Source of the DNA: an uncultured Pelagibacteraceae bacterium
GTDB taxonomy: Bacteria > Pseudomonadota > Alphaproteobacteria > Pelagibacterales > Pelagibacteraceae
Direction of reading: 5' to 3'
DNA: 64,000 bases
Assembly (NCBI GenBank): GCA_902601705.1
Contig: CACKNV010000002.1
Coordinates: 108,043-172,042 of the forward strand
Shown: in pieces, positions 20,521 to 30,417 of the stretch
How positions within the stretch are numbered: position 1 is the stretch's first letter
Layout: each line of letters begins with the position of its first letter
Notes under the pieces: model-generated
Databases searched by the model: none
What the model saw: only the letters and a program-made list of their open reading frames with translations
What the model was told of the DNA's origin: nothing
Translations under genes and position numbers: made by a program

Positions 20521-20817
20521 ATGAAATTTAGACCCCTGCACGACCGTGTGCTTATTAAAGTGCTAGACAGTGAGGAAAAAACTGCTGGCGGAATCATTAT
20601 CCCAGACACAGCAAAGGAAAAACCTCAAGAAGGTGAGGTAGTAGCCGTCGGCGCTGGTGCCAAAAATGAAGATGGAAGAACTTCTCCAATGGATGTGAAG
20701 GTTGGGGACATAGTTCTTTTTGGAAAATGGTCAGGCACTGAAGTTAAAATTGACGGTAAAGAATACAGCATTATGAAAGAGTCTGACATAATGGGAATTT
20801 CAAAAAGTAAAAAATAA
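20521..20817 (+). CDS. groES: Co-chaperonin GroES
   Basis: The 98-residue lid of the GroEL chamber. Seen: [11 protein letters not shown] at the start, the mobile loop segment [18 protein letters not shown] (about 18-35), the GEVVAVGAG roof region and [15 protein letters not shown]. All family features are in place. It has one of the clearest Shine-Dalgarno sequences in the window and is 18 bases upstream of groL. Transcription probably starts at the heat-shock promoter at 20458. Confidence 0.98.
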   Translation: MKFRPLHDRVLIKVLDSEEKTAGGIIIPDTAKEKPQEGEVVAVGAGAKNEDGRTSPMDVKVGDIVLFGKWSGTEVKIDGKEYSIMKESDIMGISKSKK

Positions 20818-20835
20818 CATTAAGAGGAGAAGTAA

Positions 20836-22494
<1,659 letters not shown>

Positions 22495-22496
22495 TT

Positions 22497-23177
22497 TCAC
22501 CTACTCAAAGATTTTAAAAAAGGCTGCAATTTCGCAGCCTTTTTTTTTGCAACAAACAAACATGCTCTAGAGCTAAGTATTAATCCGTCTTTAAGAACTC
22601 TTAAATTATTATCAGCCAAAGTTTTTCCTGTAGATGTAATATCAGTAATTATTTCTGAAGAGCCTATAAAAGGATATGTTTCTGTAGCACCAAGACTAGG
22701 AATTAATTTGTATTGGGTAACTCCTTTTGAAATCAAAAAATCATTAGTTAAATTCGGGTACTTAGTTGCTACTCTCAACCTAGTATTTCTTTTAGATCTT
22801 ATATCAAACGATATTTCCTCAAGATCAGCAATAGTTTGAACATCTATCCAGTCATCTGGCACAGCGATCACTAAGTTTGCATTTCCATAATCAAGTTTTT
22901 TTTGGATATTTATTTTACTTTGTAAATTAATGTCTGACTCTTTAAAAAGATCTAGACCAGATACACCTATATCAAGCGTTCTGTCTCCTAATCTTTGAAT
23001 AATTTCTTTAGCATGTAGAAATATGATTTTAACGTAGGGTTTATTTCCGATGGTTCCAAAATAATTTCTTTCTTTTTCACTTTGTATAATTTTTAATCCC
23101 CTATCATTAAAAAATGATATTGATTTTTCTTTTAATCGCCCTTTGCTTGGTAAACCTATAGTAATCAAATCTTTCAT
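22497..23177 (-). CDS. hisG: ATP phosphoribosyltransferase, short form catalytic subunit
   Basis: First enzyme of histidine biosynthesis, joining ATP and PRPP. At 226 residues it is the short HisG type, which lacks the C-terminal regulatory domain and needs HisZ. Seen: GLPSKGRLKE at the start, LDIGVSGLDLF (about 75-85), and the PRPP-binding stretch SLGATETYPFIGSSEIITDI (about 162-181). It overlaps hisZ by 4 bases, as expected for partners in one complex. The final codons overlap a strong terminator hairpin that serves groL from the other side. Confidence 0.95.
   Translation of the reverse strand: MKDLITIGLPSKGRLKEKSISFFNDRGLKIIQSEKERNYFGTIGNKPYVKIIFLHAKEIIQRLGDRTLDIGVSGLDLFKESDINLQSKINIQKKLDYGNANLVIAVPDDWIDVQTIADLEEISFDIRSKRNTRLRVATKYPNLTNDFLISKGVTQYKLIPSLGATETYPFIGSSEIITDITSTGKTLADNNLRVLKDGLILSSRACLFVAKKKAAKLQPFLKSLSR
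22522..22548 (+). terminator. Rho-independent terminator of groESL, lying inside the hisG 3' coding region
   Basis: GGCTGC at 22522-22527 and GCAGCC at 22534-22539 form a perfect 6-pair stem with a 6-base loop, followed by nine T (22540-22548). On the opposite strand the same stem is followed by six T, so it may work both ways. Both arms are coding for hisG (Ala-Ala-Lys-Leu-Gln-Pro region). Confidence 0.9.
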
Positions 23178-24211
23178 ATATTTTTTAAGTTTATTGCTGC
23201 ACCGACAGCAGGAATGCTCTTTTTAGCTCCTAAACTTTTAAGCAAATCATCATATCGACCGCCTGAAGCAATTTCTTTTGTGCCCGAAAATACTTCAAAC
23301 ACAATTCCAGTATAATACTCAACATCTCTACCAAAATTTGTAACAAAATTTATATCGTGATTAAGTTTTTTTAAATTTTGAATTGATTTAAAATTTTTAA
23401 ATATATTTACTTTAAGGTTGTTTTTTTTTGCAAAATTTAACAGCTCATCATCTAGTTTTGAAAGTTTGCAATTAATTTTTAAAAAAGCTTTAATAATTTT
23501 TACAATTTTTTTTCCATCTGCAAATGATCTTGGATCTTTTATCTTTTTATCAAATCTTTTTAAAATTTCTGAGATTGATCTTCCAGCAATAACTTTATTT
23601 TGATCAAATTTTTTCATTTCATAAAATCTTTTCTTATCTGCATCAAAATTTACAGCATCAATATCTGTATTTTTTTCTAACCTCTTTAAAAGTTCTTCAA
23701 AGTAAACTGGTCTCCAAAAGTGTCTTATAAATCTTAGCTTCCATCTTTCAGGCATCTCAAGAGCATTGATCAAACTCTTGAATAAACTTATGTCGCCAAC
23801 TTTAATTTTAATTTTTTTCATCTTAATCTTTTTTGCTGAATTTAAGATTGTACTAATTACTTTGAAATCATCTTTTATTAAATTTTTTGAACCTAGAATT
23901 TCGATACCTAACTGATCATTAATAAAGTTTGTACCTTTGCCTCCTGATCTTCTATAAGCTTGTCCAGAGTAATAAATTTTTGAAGAAGACTTTTTTTGTA
24001 AGAAACTTATACATGATGCAACTGTTAAATCCGGCCTTAGGCACATCGTTTTCCCATCTTCACTATCGAAAGTTAACATTGAGCTTCTAAATTTTTCACC
24101 TGACCTTTCAATGATATAATCTGAGTCTAAGAGAATGTCAGGTTCTGATAAAACAAAACCATTGCTCTTAAAGGTTTTAATTATTACCTCAGATAATTTT
24201 TTTGATTTCAT
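23174..24211 (-). CDS. hisZ: ATP phosphoribosyltransferase regulatory subunit HisZ
   Basis: A histidyl-tRNA-synthetase-like protein without aminoacylation activity that assembles with short HisG and carries histidine feedback control. The 345 residues show class II synthetase motifs in weakened form: a motif 2 region SSMLTFDSEDGKTMCLRPDL (about 38-57), YYSGQAYRRSGGKGTNF and a motif 3 region EIASGGRYDDLLKSLG near the C terminus. The order hisS-hisZ-hisG with hisZ overlapping hisS by 23 bases and hisG by 4 shows that this is a coupled unit. The paralogy with the adjacent hisS is visible by eye (YYTG and GGRYD blocks in both). Confidence 0.92.
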   Translation of the reverse strand: MKSKKLSEVIIKTFKSNGFVLSEPDILLDSDYIIERSGEKFRSSMLTFDSEDGKTMCLRPDLTVASCISFLQKKSSSKIYYSGQAYRRSGGKGTNFINDQLGIEILGSKNLIKDDFKVISTILNSAKKIKMKKIKIKVGDISLFKSLINALEMPERWKLRFIRHFWRPVYFEELLKRLEKNTDIDAVNFDADKKRFYEMKKFDQNKVIAGRSISEILKRFDKKIKDPRSFADGKKIVKIIKAFLKINCKLSKLDDELLNFAKKNNLKVNIFKNFKSIQNLKKLNHDINFVTNFGRDVEYYTGIVFEVFSGTKEIASGGRYDDLLKSLGAKKSIPAVGAAINLKNI

Positions 24212-25523
24212 TAACTAATTCTTTTATTTCAATTGATTTTTCTTCACCTGAACTTAAGTTCCTTAAAGTCGGTTTACCTGATTTAATTTCATTCTCACCA
24301 TATAAAATAACTGCTGGAGATTTTATTTTGTTTGCATACTCCATTTGTTTTTTTAGTTTATTTTCTCCAGGATAAATTTCTGCACTGATACCAGCATTTC
24401 TTAATATCGTTTGTACATTTATGTATTCTTTCATTGATTCTTTATCAAAAACACAAATCACGACTGGTTTAGATTGTTTTACTTTAAATTCTTTTTTTTG
24501 CATCAAAGCATAAACTAAACGATCTAAACCAATTGATATGCCTGTAGCAGGAGCATCATAATTGCCAAAATTATTTACCAGATTATCGTATCTTCCGCCG
24601 CCTCCAATTGAACCAAATTGAATAACTTGCCCTTTATTATTTCTTACATCGAATTTTAAATTCACCTCAAAAATTGTACCTGTGTAATATTCTAGTCCCC
24701 TAATAACAGATGGATCGAATTCAAAATTCTTAAAATTGTAATCTTTAAAAATTTTCAATATCTCAACTAAATCTTCTGTTTCAGGTAAATTTTTTTTAAG
24801 TGTTTCCTCTATTGTTTTAATATCATCAGGCTTTAAATTTGCTCCTTTTGTGAAATCACCTGATTTATCTATTCTTCCCTCACCTAATAATTCTTTTACT
24901 CCATTCCAACCAAGTCTATCAATTTTATCTAGTGCCCTCAAAGTAGTAAGCTTTTGCTGATTATCAACTAAATTTATCTTTTTAAATAATTCTTCAGTTA
25001 TTTTTCTTGATGATATTTTAATAATATAATCTGACTTGACTAGGCCGCATTTTTCAAGGATTTCTGATATCATTACACATAATTCTGCATCTGCCTGTAA
25101 ACTTTTAGTTCCAACATAATCTGCATCAAATTGTAAAAATTCTCTAAATCTGCCAGGTCCTGGTTTTTCATTTCTCCAAACATTACCTAGTTGATATCTT
25201 TTAAATGGCTTTGGAATTTCTAAATAATTTTTTGCAACGTATCTTGCTAAAGGTGCTGTAAGATCATATCTCAAAGATAACCACTTATTCTCATCCTTAA
25301 ATGAAAAAACACCTGCGTCAGGTCTTTCTTTATCCGGTAAAAATTTTCCAATACTATCCGAATACTCAAAACTTGGGGTCTCGAGATATTGAAAACCGTA
25401 TTTGATCATAACTTCTTTAATATTTGAAATTATAAAATCACGTACGAGTAATTCTTTTTCTTGTCTGTCTACAAACCCTAATGGAAGTTCTTTAGAAGGT
25501 TTGTTCTTTTTTTCATTTGTCAT
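24189..25523 (-). CDS. hisS: Histidyl-tRNA synthetase
   Basis: Class II synthetase that charges tRNA-His. From the ATG at 25523 it has 444 residues: motif 1 near KYGFQYLETPSFEY, motif 2 WRNEKPGPGRFREFLQFDAD, the histidine-A motif RGLEYYTGTIFEV and motif 3 TGISIGLDRLVYALM, then a C-terminal anticodon-binding domain. The motif 2 loop reads REF-QFDAD, more like the eukaryotic/divergent alphaproteobacterial enzymes than E. coli HisRS. The frame stays open to 25589, but that would run into the tRNA. The start codon is only 4 bases from the tRNA-His CCA end and has no Shine-Dalgarno sequence, so a leaderless-type message after tRNA processing is possible (inference). Confidence 0.94.
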   Translation of the reverse strand: MTNEKKNKPSKELPLGFVDRQEKELLVRDFIISNIKEVMIKYGFQYLETPSFEYSDSIGKFLPDKERPDAGVFSFKDENKWLSLRYDLTAPLARYVAKNYLEIPKPFKRYQLGNVWRNEKPGPGRFREFLQFDADYVGTKSLQADAELCVMISEILEKCGLVKSDYIIKISSRKITEELFKKINLVDNQQKLTTLRALDKIDRLGWNGVKELLGEGRIDKSGDFTKGANLKPDDIKTIEETLKKNLPETEDLVEILKIFKDYNFKNFEFDPSVIRGLEYYTGTIFEVNLKFDVRNNKGQVIQFGSIGGGGRYDNLVNNFGNYDAPATGISIGLDRLVYALMQKKEFKVKQSKPVVICVFDKESMKEYINVQTILRNAGISAEIYPGENKLKKQMEYANKIKSPAVILYGENEIKSGKPTLRNLSSGEEKSIEIKELVNEIKKII

Positions 25524-25527
25524 TCTT

Positions 25528-25604
25528 TGGTACAGCAGGGTGGATTCGAACCACCGACCCCTAGTTCCACAAACTAGTGCTCTAACCAACTGAGCTACTG
25601 CTGC
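25528..25604 (-). tRNA. tRNA-His (GTG anticodon), CCA encoded
   Basis: A full 77-base cloverleaf: acceptor GCAGCAG/CTGCTGT, D stem GCTC/GAGC with loop including GG and T20-T20a, anticodon stem CTAGT/ACTAG with loop TTGTGGA (anticodon GTG), T stem GGTGG/CCACC with TTCGAAT, then discriminator A and CCA. The first pair is G1-U72, the discriminator is A73 and the base before G1 in the genome is T, so the usual extra G at position -1 is not encoded. This is the alphaproteobacterial variant. It heads the hisS-hisZ-hisG unit. Confidence 0.97.
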
Positions 25605-25658
25605 ATCCTAGTTATATTTATATTAATTTTAGTTAAATTTATATATGTTTGATTATAA

Positions 25659-25848
25659 GCTAAGCAATAGCTTAGCGTGCACACTGTGAGTGTGAGTTCT
25701 TAGGGTAGATATTTTATTTTTTATAATCATGATTCTTATTTAAGAAGTAAATGTGTCTTTTTCAAGAAGGAATTAGCGGGACAATAAAAAAGCAAAGCTA
25801 ATCTTAATGCCCCGATAACCAGTGATTTTTGGAAATTTAGATTAAGAT
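25659..25848. other. Structured intergenic region between cspA and tRNA-His; candidate RNA element
   Basis: This stretch has no open frame but several perfect pairings: GCTAAGC 25659-25665 with GCTTAGC 25670-25676 (loop AATA); CACAC 25680-25684 with GTGTG 25690-25694; ATTAGC 25772-25777 with GCTAAT 25797-25802; GGG 25778-25780 with CCC 25811-25813, which would make an H-type pseudoknot with the previous stem; and ATCTTAAT 25801-25808 with ATTAAGAT 25841-25848, which competes with it and includes the cspA stop codon. GC-rich blocks stand out from the AT-rich surroundings. It could be the cspA 3' UTR, a leader of the tRNA-His/hisS unit, or a separate small RNA; I do not recognise a known family. 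Confidence 0.45.
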
Positions 25849-26054
25849 GTTTTCTGCAGTTTTACTGCTGAAGGACCTTTTTCCGTGCTCTCCACTTCAA
25901 ACGTTAACTCATCACCCTCGTTTAAATATTTTAAACCTGCTTCTCTAACAGCTGAAGAATGAACGAACACGTCTTTTTCTTTGTCTTCTCTTTCAATGAA
26001 ACCATATCCTTTAGTTCCATTGAACCACTTTACTTTACCTTTTAGTGTACTCAT
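25842..26054 (-). CDS. Cold shock protein, CspA family
   Basis: A 70-residue single cold-shock domain that binds single-stranded nucleic acid. Both RNA-binding motifs are present: KGYGFIERE (RNP1, about 15-23) and VFVHSSAV (RNP2, about 29-36), and [14 protein letters not shown] at the start is typical. It would act as an RNA chaperone. An AAGGA site precedes the ATG by about 12 bases, and a 9-base palindrome sits 32-52 bases upstream. The region after the stop codon is structured. It is a single gene unit, as usual for csp genes. Confidence 0.95.
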   Translation of the reverse strand: MSTLKGKVKWFNGTKGYGFIEREDKEKDVFVHSSAVREAGLKYLNEGDELTFEVESTEKGPSAVKLQKTS

Positions 26055-26085
26055 ATTATTTGTTTTTCCTTATTATTATTAACAT

Positions 26086-26106
26086 TAACTAATTAAAAAT
26101 TAGTTA
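26086..26106. promoter_or_regulatory. Inverted repeat in the cspA upstream region
   Basis: TAACTAATT at 26086-26094 and AATTAGTTA at 26098-26106 form perfect 9-base arms around AAA, located 32-52 bases before the cold shock ATG. In RNA it would be a weak, temperature-sensitive hairpin in the 5' UTR; in DNA it could be an operator. No regulator can be named. Confidence 0.5.
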
Positions 26107-26186
26107 GTGCATCTTAAATAGATTTGGACAATAAAAGTCAATGGGAAAAAATATTATTTAGTTGAATTGTTTTTTTGCAACAATCG

Positions 26187-27293
26187 TTAAAATACAAGGA
26201 CAATTAAGCTAGTAATGGCTAAAAGGCTTATTCCTGCATAAATTAGTTTATTTTTAACAACGTGAGACACCAATTTTTGAATATTTGAATCTTTATAACT
26301 CAATCCACTGCCCTCAATATTGCTAGATTTACTAAACCCTTGATCTCTTCCAATTTGAAGAAATTTTGTTTTTCTATGATCATAAATTTCCTCTTTGCTA
26401 AAATTTTCAAAGCTTTTTAAATTTTTTAATATTGAGTGTTTAATGTCAGTAGCTATGATTTCAGGGTCTCTATGTGCTCCTCCTAAAGGTTCAGGAATTA
26501 TTTCATCAATAACTTTAAGTTTTAATAAATCTCTAGCTGTTAGTTTCATTGCTTCTGCTGCCTGTAATGACTTACTTGGATCACGCCAAAGTATTGATGC
26601 ACATCCTTCAGGAGAAATTACAGAATAGATTGAATTTTCTAGCATTATAACTTTATTTGAAGATGCTAAAGCGATTGCACCGCCTGATCCACCTTCGCCA
26701 ATTATTATTGAAATATTAGGAACGCTTAGAGACATACAGCACTCGATTGAATTTGCAATAGCTGAAGCTTGGCCTCTTTGTTCTGCTCCTAACCCAGGAT
26801 ATGCTCCAGGTGTATCAACAAAACTTACCACAGGTATTTGAAACCGATCAGCCAGTTTCATTAACCTTATACATTTTCTATAGCCCTCTGGTCTCATCAT
26901 TCCAAAATTTCTTTCTATCCTACTATTTAAATCTTCTCCTTTTTCTTGTCCTATCACTAATACTGATTTATCGTTAATTAATCCGAAACCAGCAATGACG
27001 GATTTATCATCACCAAAGTACCGATCACCTGACAATAATGTAAATTGAGAAAAAATTTTTTTAATATAAAAATTTGCTTTTGGTCTGTCTTCGTGCCTTG
27101 CAACTTGAGTTCTTTGCCAGCTATTTAGATTTGCGTATGTCTCTTTTAATTTTTCATTTATTTCGTCCTGAGTATTTTTGATTTTTTGTGTATCTACTTC
27201 TGAAATTCCCTCTGAGCCAAAGGGGCTTTTTAAGTTGTCAACTTCTTGTTCAAGTGCCTTGATTTTTTTTTCAAATTCTAAATAGTTTTTCAT
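26187..27293 (-). CDS. accA: Acetyl-CoA carboxylase carboxyltransferase alpha subunit, with C-terminal membrane segment
   Basis: AccA is half of the carboxyltransferase that forms malonyl-CoA for fatty acid synthesis. The core (about residues 1-315) is standard: YLEFEKKIKALE at the start, SWQRTQVARHEDRP, FVDTPGAYPGLGAEQRGQ, IGEGGSGGAIALA and SVISPEGCASILWRD. The protein is 368 residues against ~320 for most AccA. The extra ~50 residues are a polar linker followed by a hydrophobic tail of about 19 residues at the very C terminus (LIYAGISLLAITSLIVLVF), preceded by KNK, which looks like a tail anchor. It is divergent from glcB. Membrane attachment is an inference. Confidence 0.93.
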   Translation of the reverse strand: MKNYLEFEKKIKALEQEVDNLKSPFGSEGISEVDTQKIKNTQDEINEKLKETYANLNSWQRTQVARHEDRPKANFYIKKIFSQFTLLSGDRYFGDDKSVIAGFGLINDKSVLVIGQEKGEDLNSRIERNFGMMRPEGYRKCIRLMKLADRFQIPVVSFVDTPGAYPGLGAEQRGQASAIANSIECCMSLSVPNISIIIGEGGSGGAIALASSNKVIMLENSIYSVISPEGCASILWRDPSKSLQAAEAMKLTARDLLKLKVIDEIIPEPLGGAHRDPEIIATDIKHSILKNLKSFENFSKEEIYDHRKTKFLQIGRDQGFSKSSNIEGSGLSYKDSNIQKLVSHVVKNKLIYAGISLLAITSLIVLVF

Positions 27294-27350
27294 AGTGGGC
27301 TAATAATGCTACTATTAATGTATTATAATAAAATGTAAAGATTGGTTGCT

Positions 27351-29495
27351 ATGAGTTTTACTGAGAAAAATGGCCTAAAAATTAATACAAAATTATTAAA
27401 TTTTGTTAATAATGAAATTATTCCAGGTACTAATATTAAATCTGAGGAATTTTGGACTAAATTCGAAAAAATTGTTCACGAGCTTGCTCCTGTAAATAGG
27501 AAGTTGATTAAAAAAAGAGAGGAAATTCAAAAAAAATTAGACGAGTGGCATATTAAAAATAAAGGAAAAGAATTAAATAAAAAAGAATACTTAGATTATC
27601 TAAAATCTATTTCATATATAGTTGAAGAAAAAGATAAATTTAATATTGAAACTACAAATGTTGATGAAGAGATAGCAAAAATAGCTGGTCCTCAACTTGT
27701 TGTGCCAGTTGATAATGCTAGGTATGCTTTAAATGCAGCTAACGCTAGATGGGGAAGTTTATATGATTCCCTATATGGAACCGATGTCATTCCTGGTAAA
27801 AAAGACAAAGGTTTTGATGAACAAAGAGCTCATACAGTTATTGCTTATGTAAGAAAATTTTTAGATGAAACTATTCCTCTTGAGAATGGAAGTTGGAATG
27901 AAATTTCGGGAATGAAAGTTAAAAATAATGATATAGTTTTTCTTGTAAATAAAAAAGAAATATATTTAAAAGATAAAGATCAGTTCATTGGATACAATGG
28001 TGAAAAAGAAAAACTAACTTCAATATTATTAAAAAATAATAATCTTCATATTGATATTTTAATTGATCCTAATCATTTTATTGGAAAAATAGATAAAGCA
28101 TCAATTTCAGATTTCATTGTTGAGTCAGCTCTTTCAACTATAATTGATAATGAGGACTCGGTAGCTGCAGTCGATGCTGAAGATAAAGTTAGATGTTATC
28201 GTAACTGGCTTGGTTTAATGAAAGGTGATTTGACTGCAAATATAGAGAAAAATGGAAAAAAATTTGTTAGAAAATTAAATCCAGATAGAACTTACATATC
28301 AAAAAAAGGAGATAAAATTAATCTTCATGGCAGAGCTTTATTACTAAATAGAAATGTAGGTCATCTAATGACTAACCCTGCTATCATACTCAAAGACGGC
28401 ACAGAAATTCCAGAGGGAATAATGGATGCATTTATGGCAACGCTATGTGCTCTTCATGACTTTAAAAATAAAAAAAATTCAAGGACTGGATCAGTCTATA
28501 TCGTTAAACCAAAAATGCATGGGCCGGCAGAAGTGGCTTTTACTAATACGTTATTTGAAAATGTTGAAGAATGTCTTGGAATTAAAAAATACTCAATTAA
28601 AGTTGGCATAATGGATGAGGAAAGAAGAACGACAGTAAATTTAAAAGAGTGTATAAGACAAGTTAAGAATAGAATAGTTTTTATTAATACAGGTTTTTTA
28701 GATCGAACTGGAGATGAGATGCATACTTCTTTTGAAGCTGGGCCTATGATCTTTAAAGGAGATATGAAAAAATCTACTTGGCTTGGAACTTATGAAAACT
28801 GGAATGTCGATATTGGATTAAGTTGTGGTTTTTCAGGTAAAGCTCAAATTGGAAAAGGAATGTGGGCTATGCCGGATCAGATGGCAAATATGATGGATCA
28901 AAAAATAGGTCACCCTAAATCTGGAGCGAATTGTGCATGGGTCCCTTCGCCTACAGCAGCTACTTTACATTCAATGCATTACCATAAAGTAAATGTTTTT
29001 GAAGAACAAAATAAAATTAGATCAAGATCTAAAGCTAAACTTGATGACATTTTGGAAATACCAACGGCAGATAGACCTAATTGGGCAATAGATGATATCA
29101 ACCGTGAATTAGAAAATAATGCACAAGGAATTTTGGGATACGTTGTAAGGTGGATCAATCAGGGCGTAGGGTGCTCTAAAGTTCCAGACATTAATAATGT
29201 TGGTCTTATGGAGGATAGAGCAACACTTAGGATTTCATCTCAACACATTGCAAATTGGTTACATCATGGAATTTGTAAAGAAGATCAGGTTATGACGGTG
29301 ATGAAAAAAATGGCTAAAATTGTTGATGAACAAAATAAAAATGACCCTACTTATCAAAAAATGTCAGATAATTTTGAAAAATCTGTAGCTTTCTCTGCTG
29401 CTTGTGATCTTGTATTTCAAGGTCGTGTTCAGCCTTCAGGATATACAGAACCCTTGCTTCACCAAAAAAGATTAGAGAAAAAAGCTTCTGGTTAG
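27351..29495 (+). CDS. glcB: Malate synthase G
   Basis: Condenses glyoxylate and acetyl-CoA to malate, the second step of the glyoxylate bypass. The 714-residue protein has G-type features: [42 protein letters not shown] with the catalytic region, [27 protein letters not shown], and IANWLHHGI near the end. I use the ATG at 27351; the frame also opens at a TTG at 27342. Only 57 bases separate this ATG from the divergent accA start, too few for a glycine riboswitch of the sort described upstream of glcB in Pelagibacter. Its end overlaps recR convergently by 4 bases. Confidence 0.96.
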   Translation: MSFTEKNGLKINTKLLNFVNNEIIPGTNIKSEEFWTKFEKIVHELAPVNRKLIKKREEIQKKLDEWHIKNKGKELNKKEYLDYLKSISYIVEEKDKFNIETTNVDEEIAKIAGPQLVVPVDNARYALNAANARWGSLYDSLYGTDVIPGKKDKGFDEQRAHTVIAYVRKFLDETIPLENGSWNEISGMKVKNNDIVFLVNKKEIYLKDKDQFIGYNGEKEKLTSILLKNNNLHIDILIDPNHFIGKIDKASISDFIVESALSTIIDNEDSVAAVDAEDKVRCYRNWLGLMKGDLTANIEKNGKKFVRKLNPDRTYISKKGDKINLHGRALLLNRNVGHLMTNPAIILKDGTEIPEGIMDAFMATLCALHDFKNKKNSRTGSVYIVKPKMHGPAEVAFTNTLFENVEECLGIKKYSIKVGIMDEERRTTVNLKECIRQVKNRIVFINTGFLDRTGDEMHTSFEAGPMIFKGDMKKSTWLGTYENWNVDIGLSCGFSGKAQIGKGMWAMPDQMANMMDQKIGHPKSGANCAWVPSPTAATLHSMHYHKVNVFEEQNKIRSRSKAKLDDILEIPTADRPNWAIDDINRELENNAQGILGYVVRWINQGVGCSKVPDINNVGLMEDRATLRISSQHIANWLHHGICKEDQVMTVMKKMAKIVDEQNKNDPTYQKMSDNFEKSVAFSAACDLVFQGRVQPSGYTEPLLHQKRLEKKASG

Positions 29496-30097
29496 TTGCC
29501 AGTAACCGGAACTCTATTTTTAAAGGCTGAAAACAAAGTACCATCGTCTAATTGTTCAATCTCTCCGCCTACGGGTAATCCTTGAGCTAATTTAGTTATT
29601 TTTAACTTATCATTTTTGATGGTGTCCTCAATATAATGAGCAGTGGTTTGTCCTTCAACAGTAGCGCTAGTAGCAATAATCACTTCTTTAAGGTTATTCT
29701 TTTTAATTCTCTTAACAAGGGATTCAATTAAAAGATTTTTTTGCTCATAGTTTTCATTTGAATTTAATGTTCCACCTAAAATATGATAGTGACCTTTATA
29801 AATATTAGCTGAGTCAATTACCCACATATCAGCGAGATTCTCAACAACACATATTTTATCGTAAGAATTATCTGAAGAACAAATGCAAATTTTATCAATT
29901 ATTTTTAAATTTCCGCAATCTACACACCTTACGACTTTTTTATAAACTTCAGCTAAGGATTTGGCTAAAGGTTTTACCATATTATCTTTATTATTAATTA
30001 ATTTAAGAATTATTCTTTTTGCTGACTTTGGTCCTAACCCAGGTAATTTTGAAAATTGCTGGATTAATTCATTTATTTCTGGGATATCGTTGTCCAT
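29492..30097 (-). CDS. recR: Recombination mediator RecR
   Basis: RecR forms a ring that, with RecF/RecO, loads RecA at gaps. The 201 residues contain the helix-hairpin-helix segment [17 protein letters not shown] (about 15-31), the four-cysteine zinc finger [16 protein letters not shown] (about 57-72), and the Toprim domain (ICVVEN and later [15 protein letters not shown]). The ATG overlaps the ybaB stop. The gene order dnaX-ybaB-recR is conserved across bacteria and supports the identity. Confidence 0.96.
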   Translation of the reverse strand: MDNDIPEINELIQQFSKLPGLGPKSAKRIILKLINNKDNMVKPLAKSLAEVYKKVVRCVDCGNLKIIDKICICSSDNSYDKICVVENLADMWVIDSANIYKGHYHILGGTLNSNENYEQKNLLIESLVKRIKKNNLKEVIIATSATVEGQTTAHYIEDTIKNDKLKITKLAQGLPVGGEIEQLDDGTLFSAFKNRVPVTGN

Positions 30098-30417
30098 TAA
30101 AAAGGAATTTTGAAATCTAGAGGTAAATTGAGACCACCTGTTACTTTAGAAAGTTCCTCAGCAGATTTCTTTTTAAGATTATCTTTTGCATTATTATAAG
30201 CAGCTATAATTAAATCATTTATTATTTCTTGGCTTTCTTTTTTAGCGGCATCACTAATTTTAATGGATTTTAATTCATAATCCCCTGATAATACAACCTT
30301 TACAAGATTTCCACCAGCCTCGCCTTCAACTTCAATTTTTTTAATTTGGTCTTGGGCTTCCTTCATTTTCTCTTGCATGGCTTTTGCCTTCGAAAGCATA
30401 TCAGAAAAATTTGTCAT
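30097..30417 (-). CDS. YbaB/EbfC nucleoid-associated protein
   Basis: A 106-residue small DNA-binding protein that forms tweezer-like dimers. Seen: the opening helix MLSKAKAMQEKMKEAQDQI, then EVEGEAGGNLVKVVLSGDYELKSI (family core in beta strands) and the C-terminal LSKVTGGLNLPLDFKIPF. It occupies the canonical place between dnaX and recR; the dnaX stop is adjacent and recR overlaps by one base. Confidence 0.93.
   Translation of the reverse strand: MTNFSDMLSKAKAMQEKMKEAQDQIKKIEVEGEAGGNLVKVVLSGDYELKSIKISDAAKKESQEIINDLIIAAYNNAKDNLKKKSAEELSKVTGGLNLPLDFKIPF

Noticed and set aside
25524-25589. Longer hisS with an N-terminal extension from 25589
   Set aside because: The extra codons are the tRNA-His gene read in frame; the cloverleaf is complete, and HisRS-like sequence starts after the ATG at 25523.
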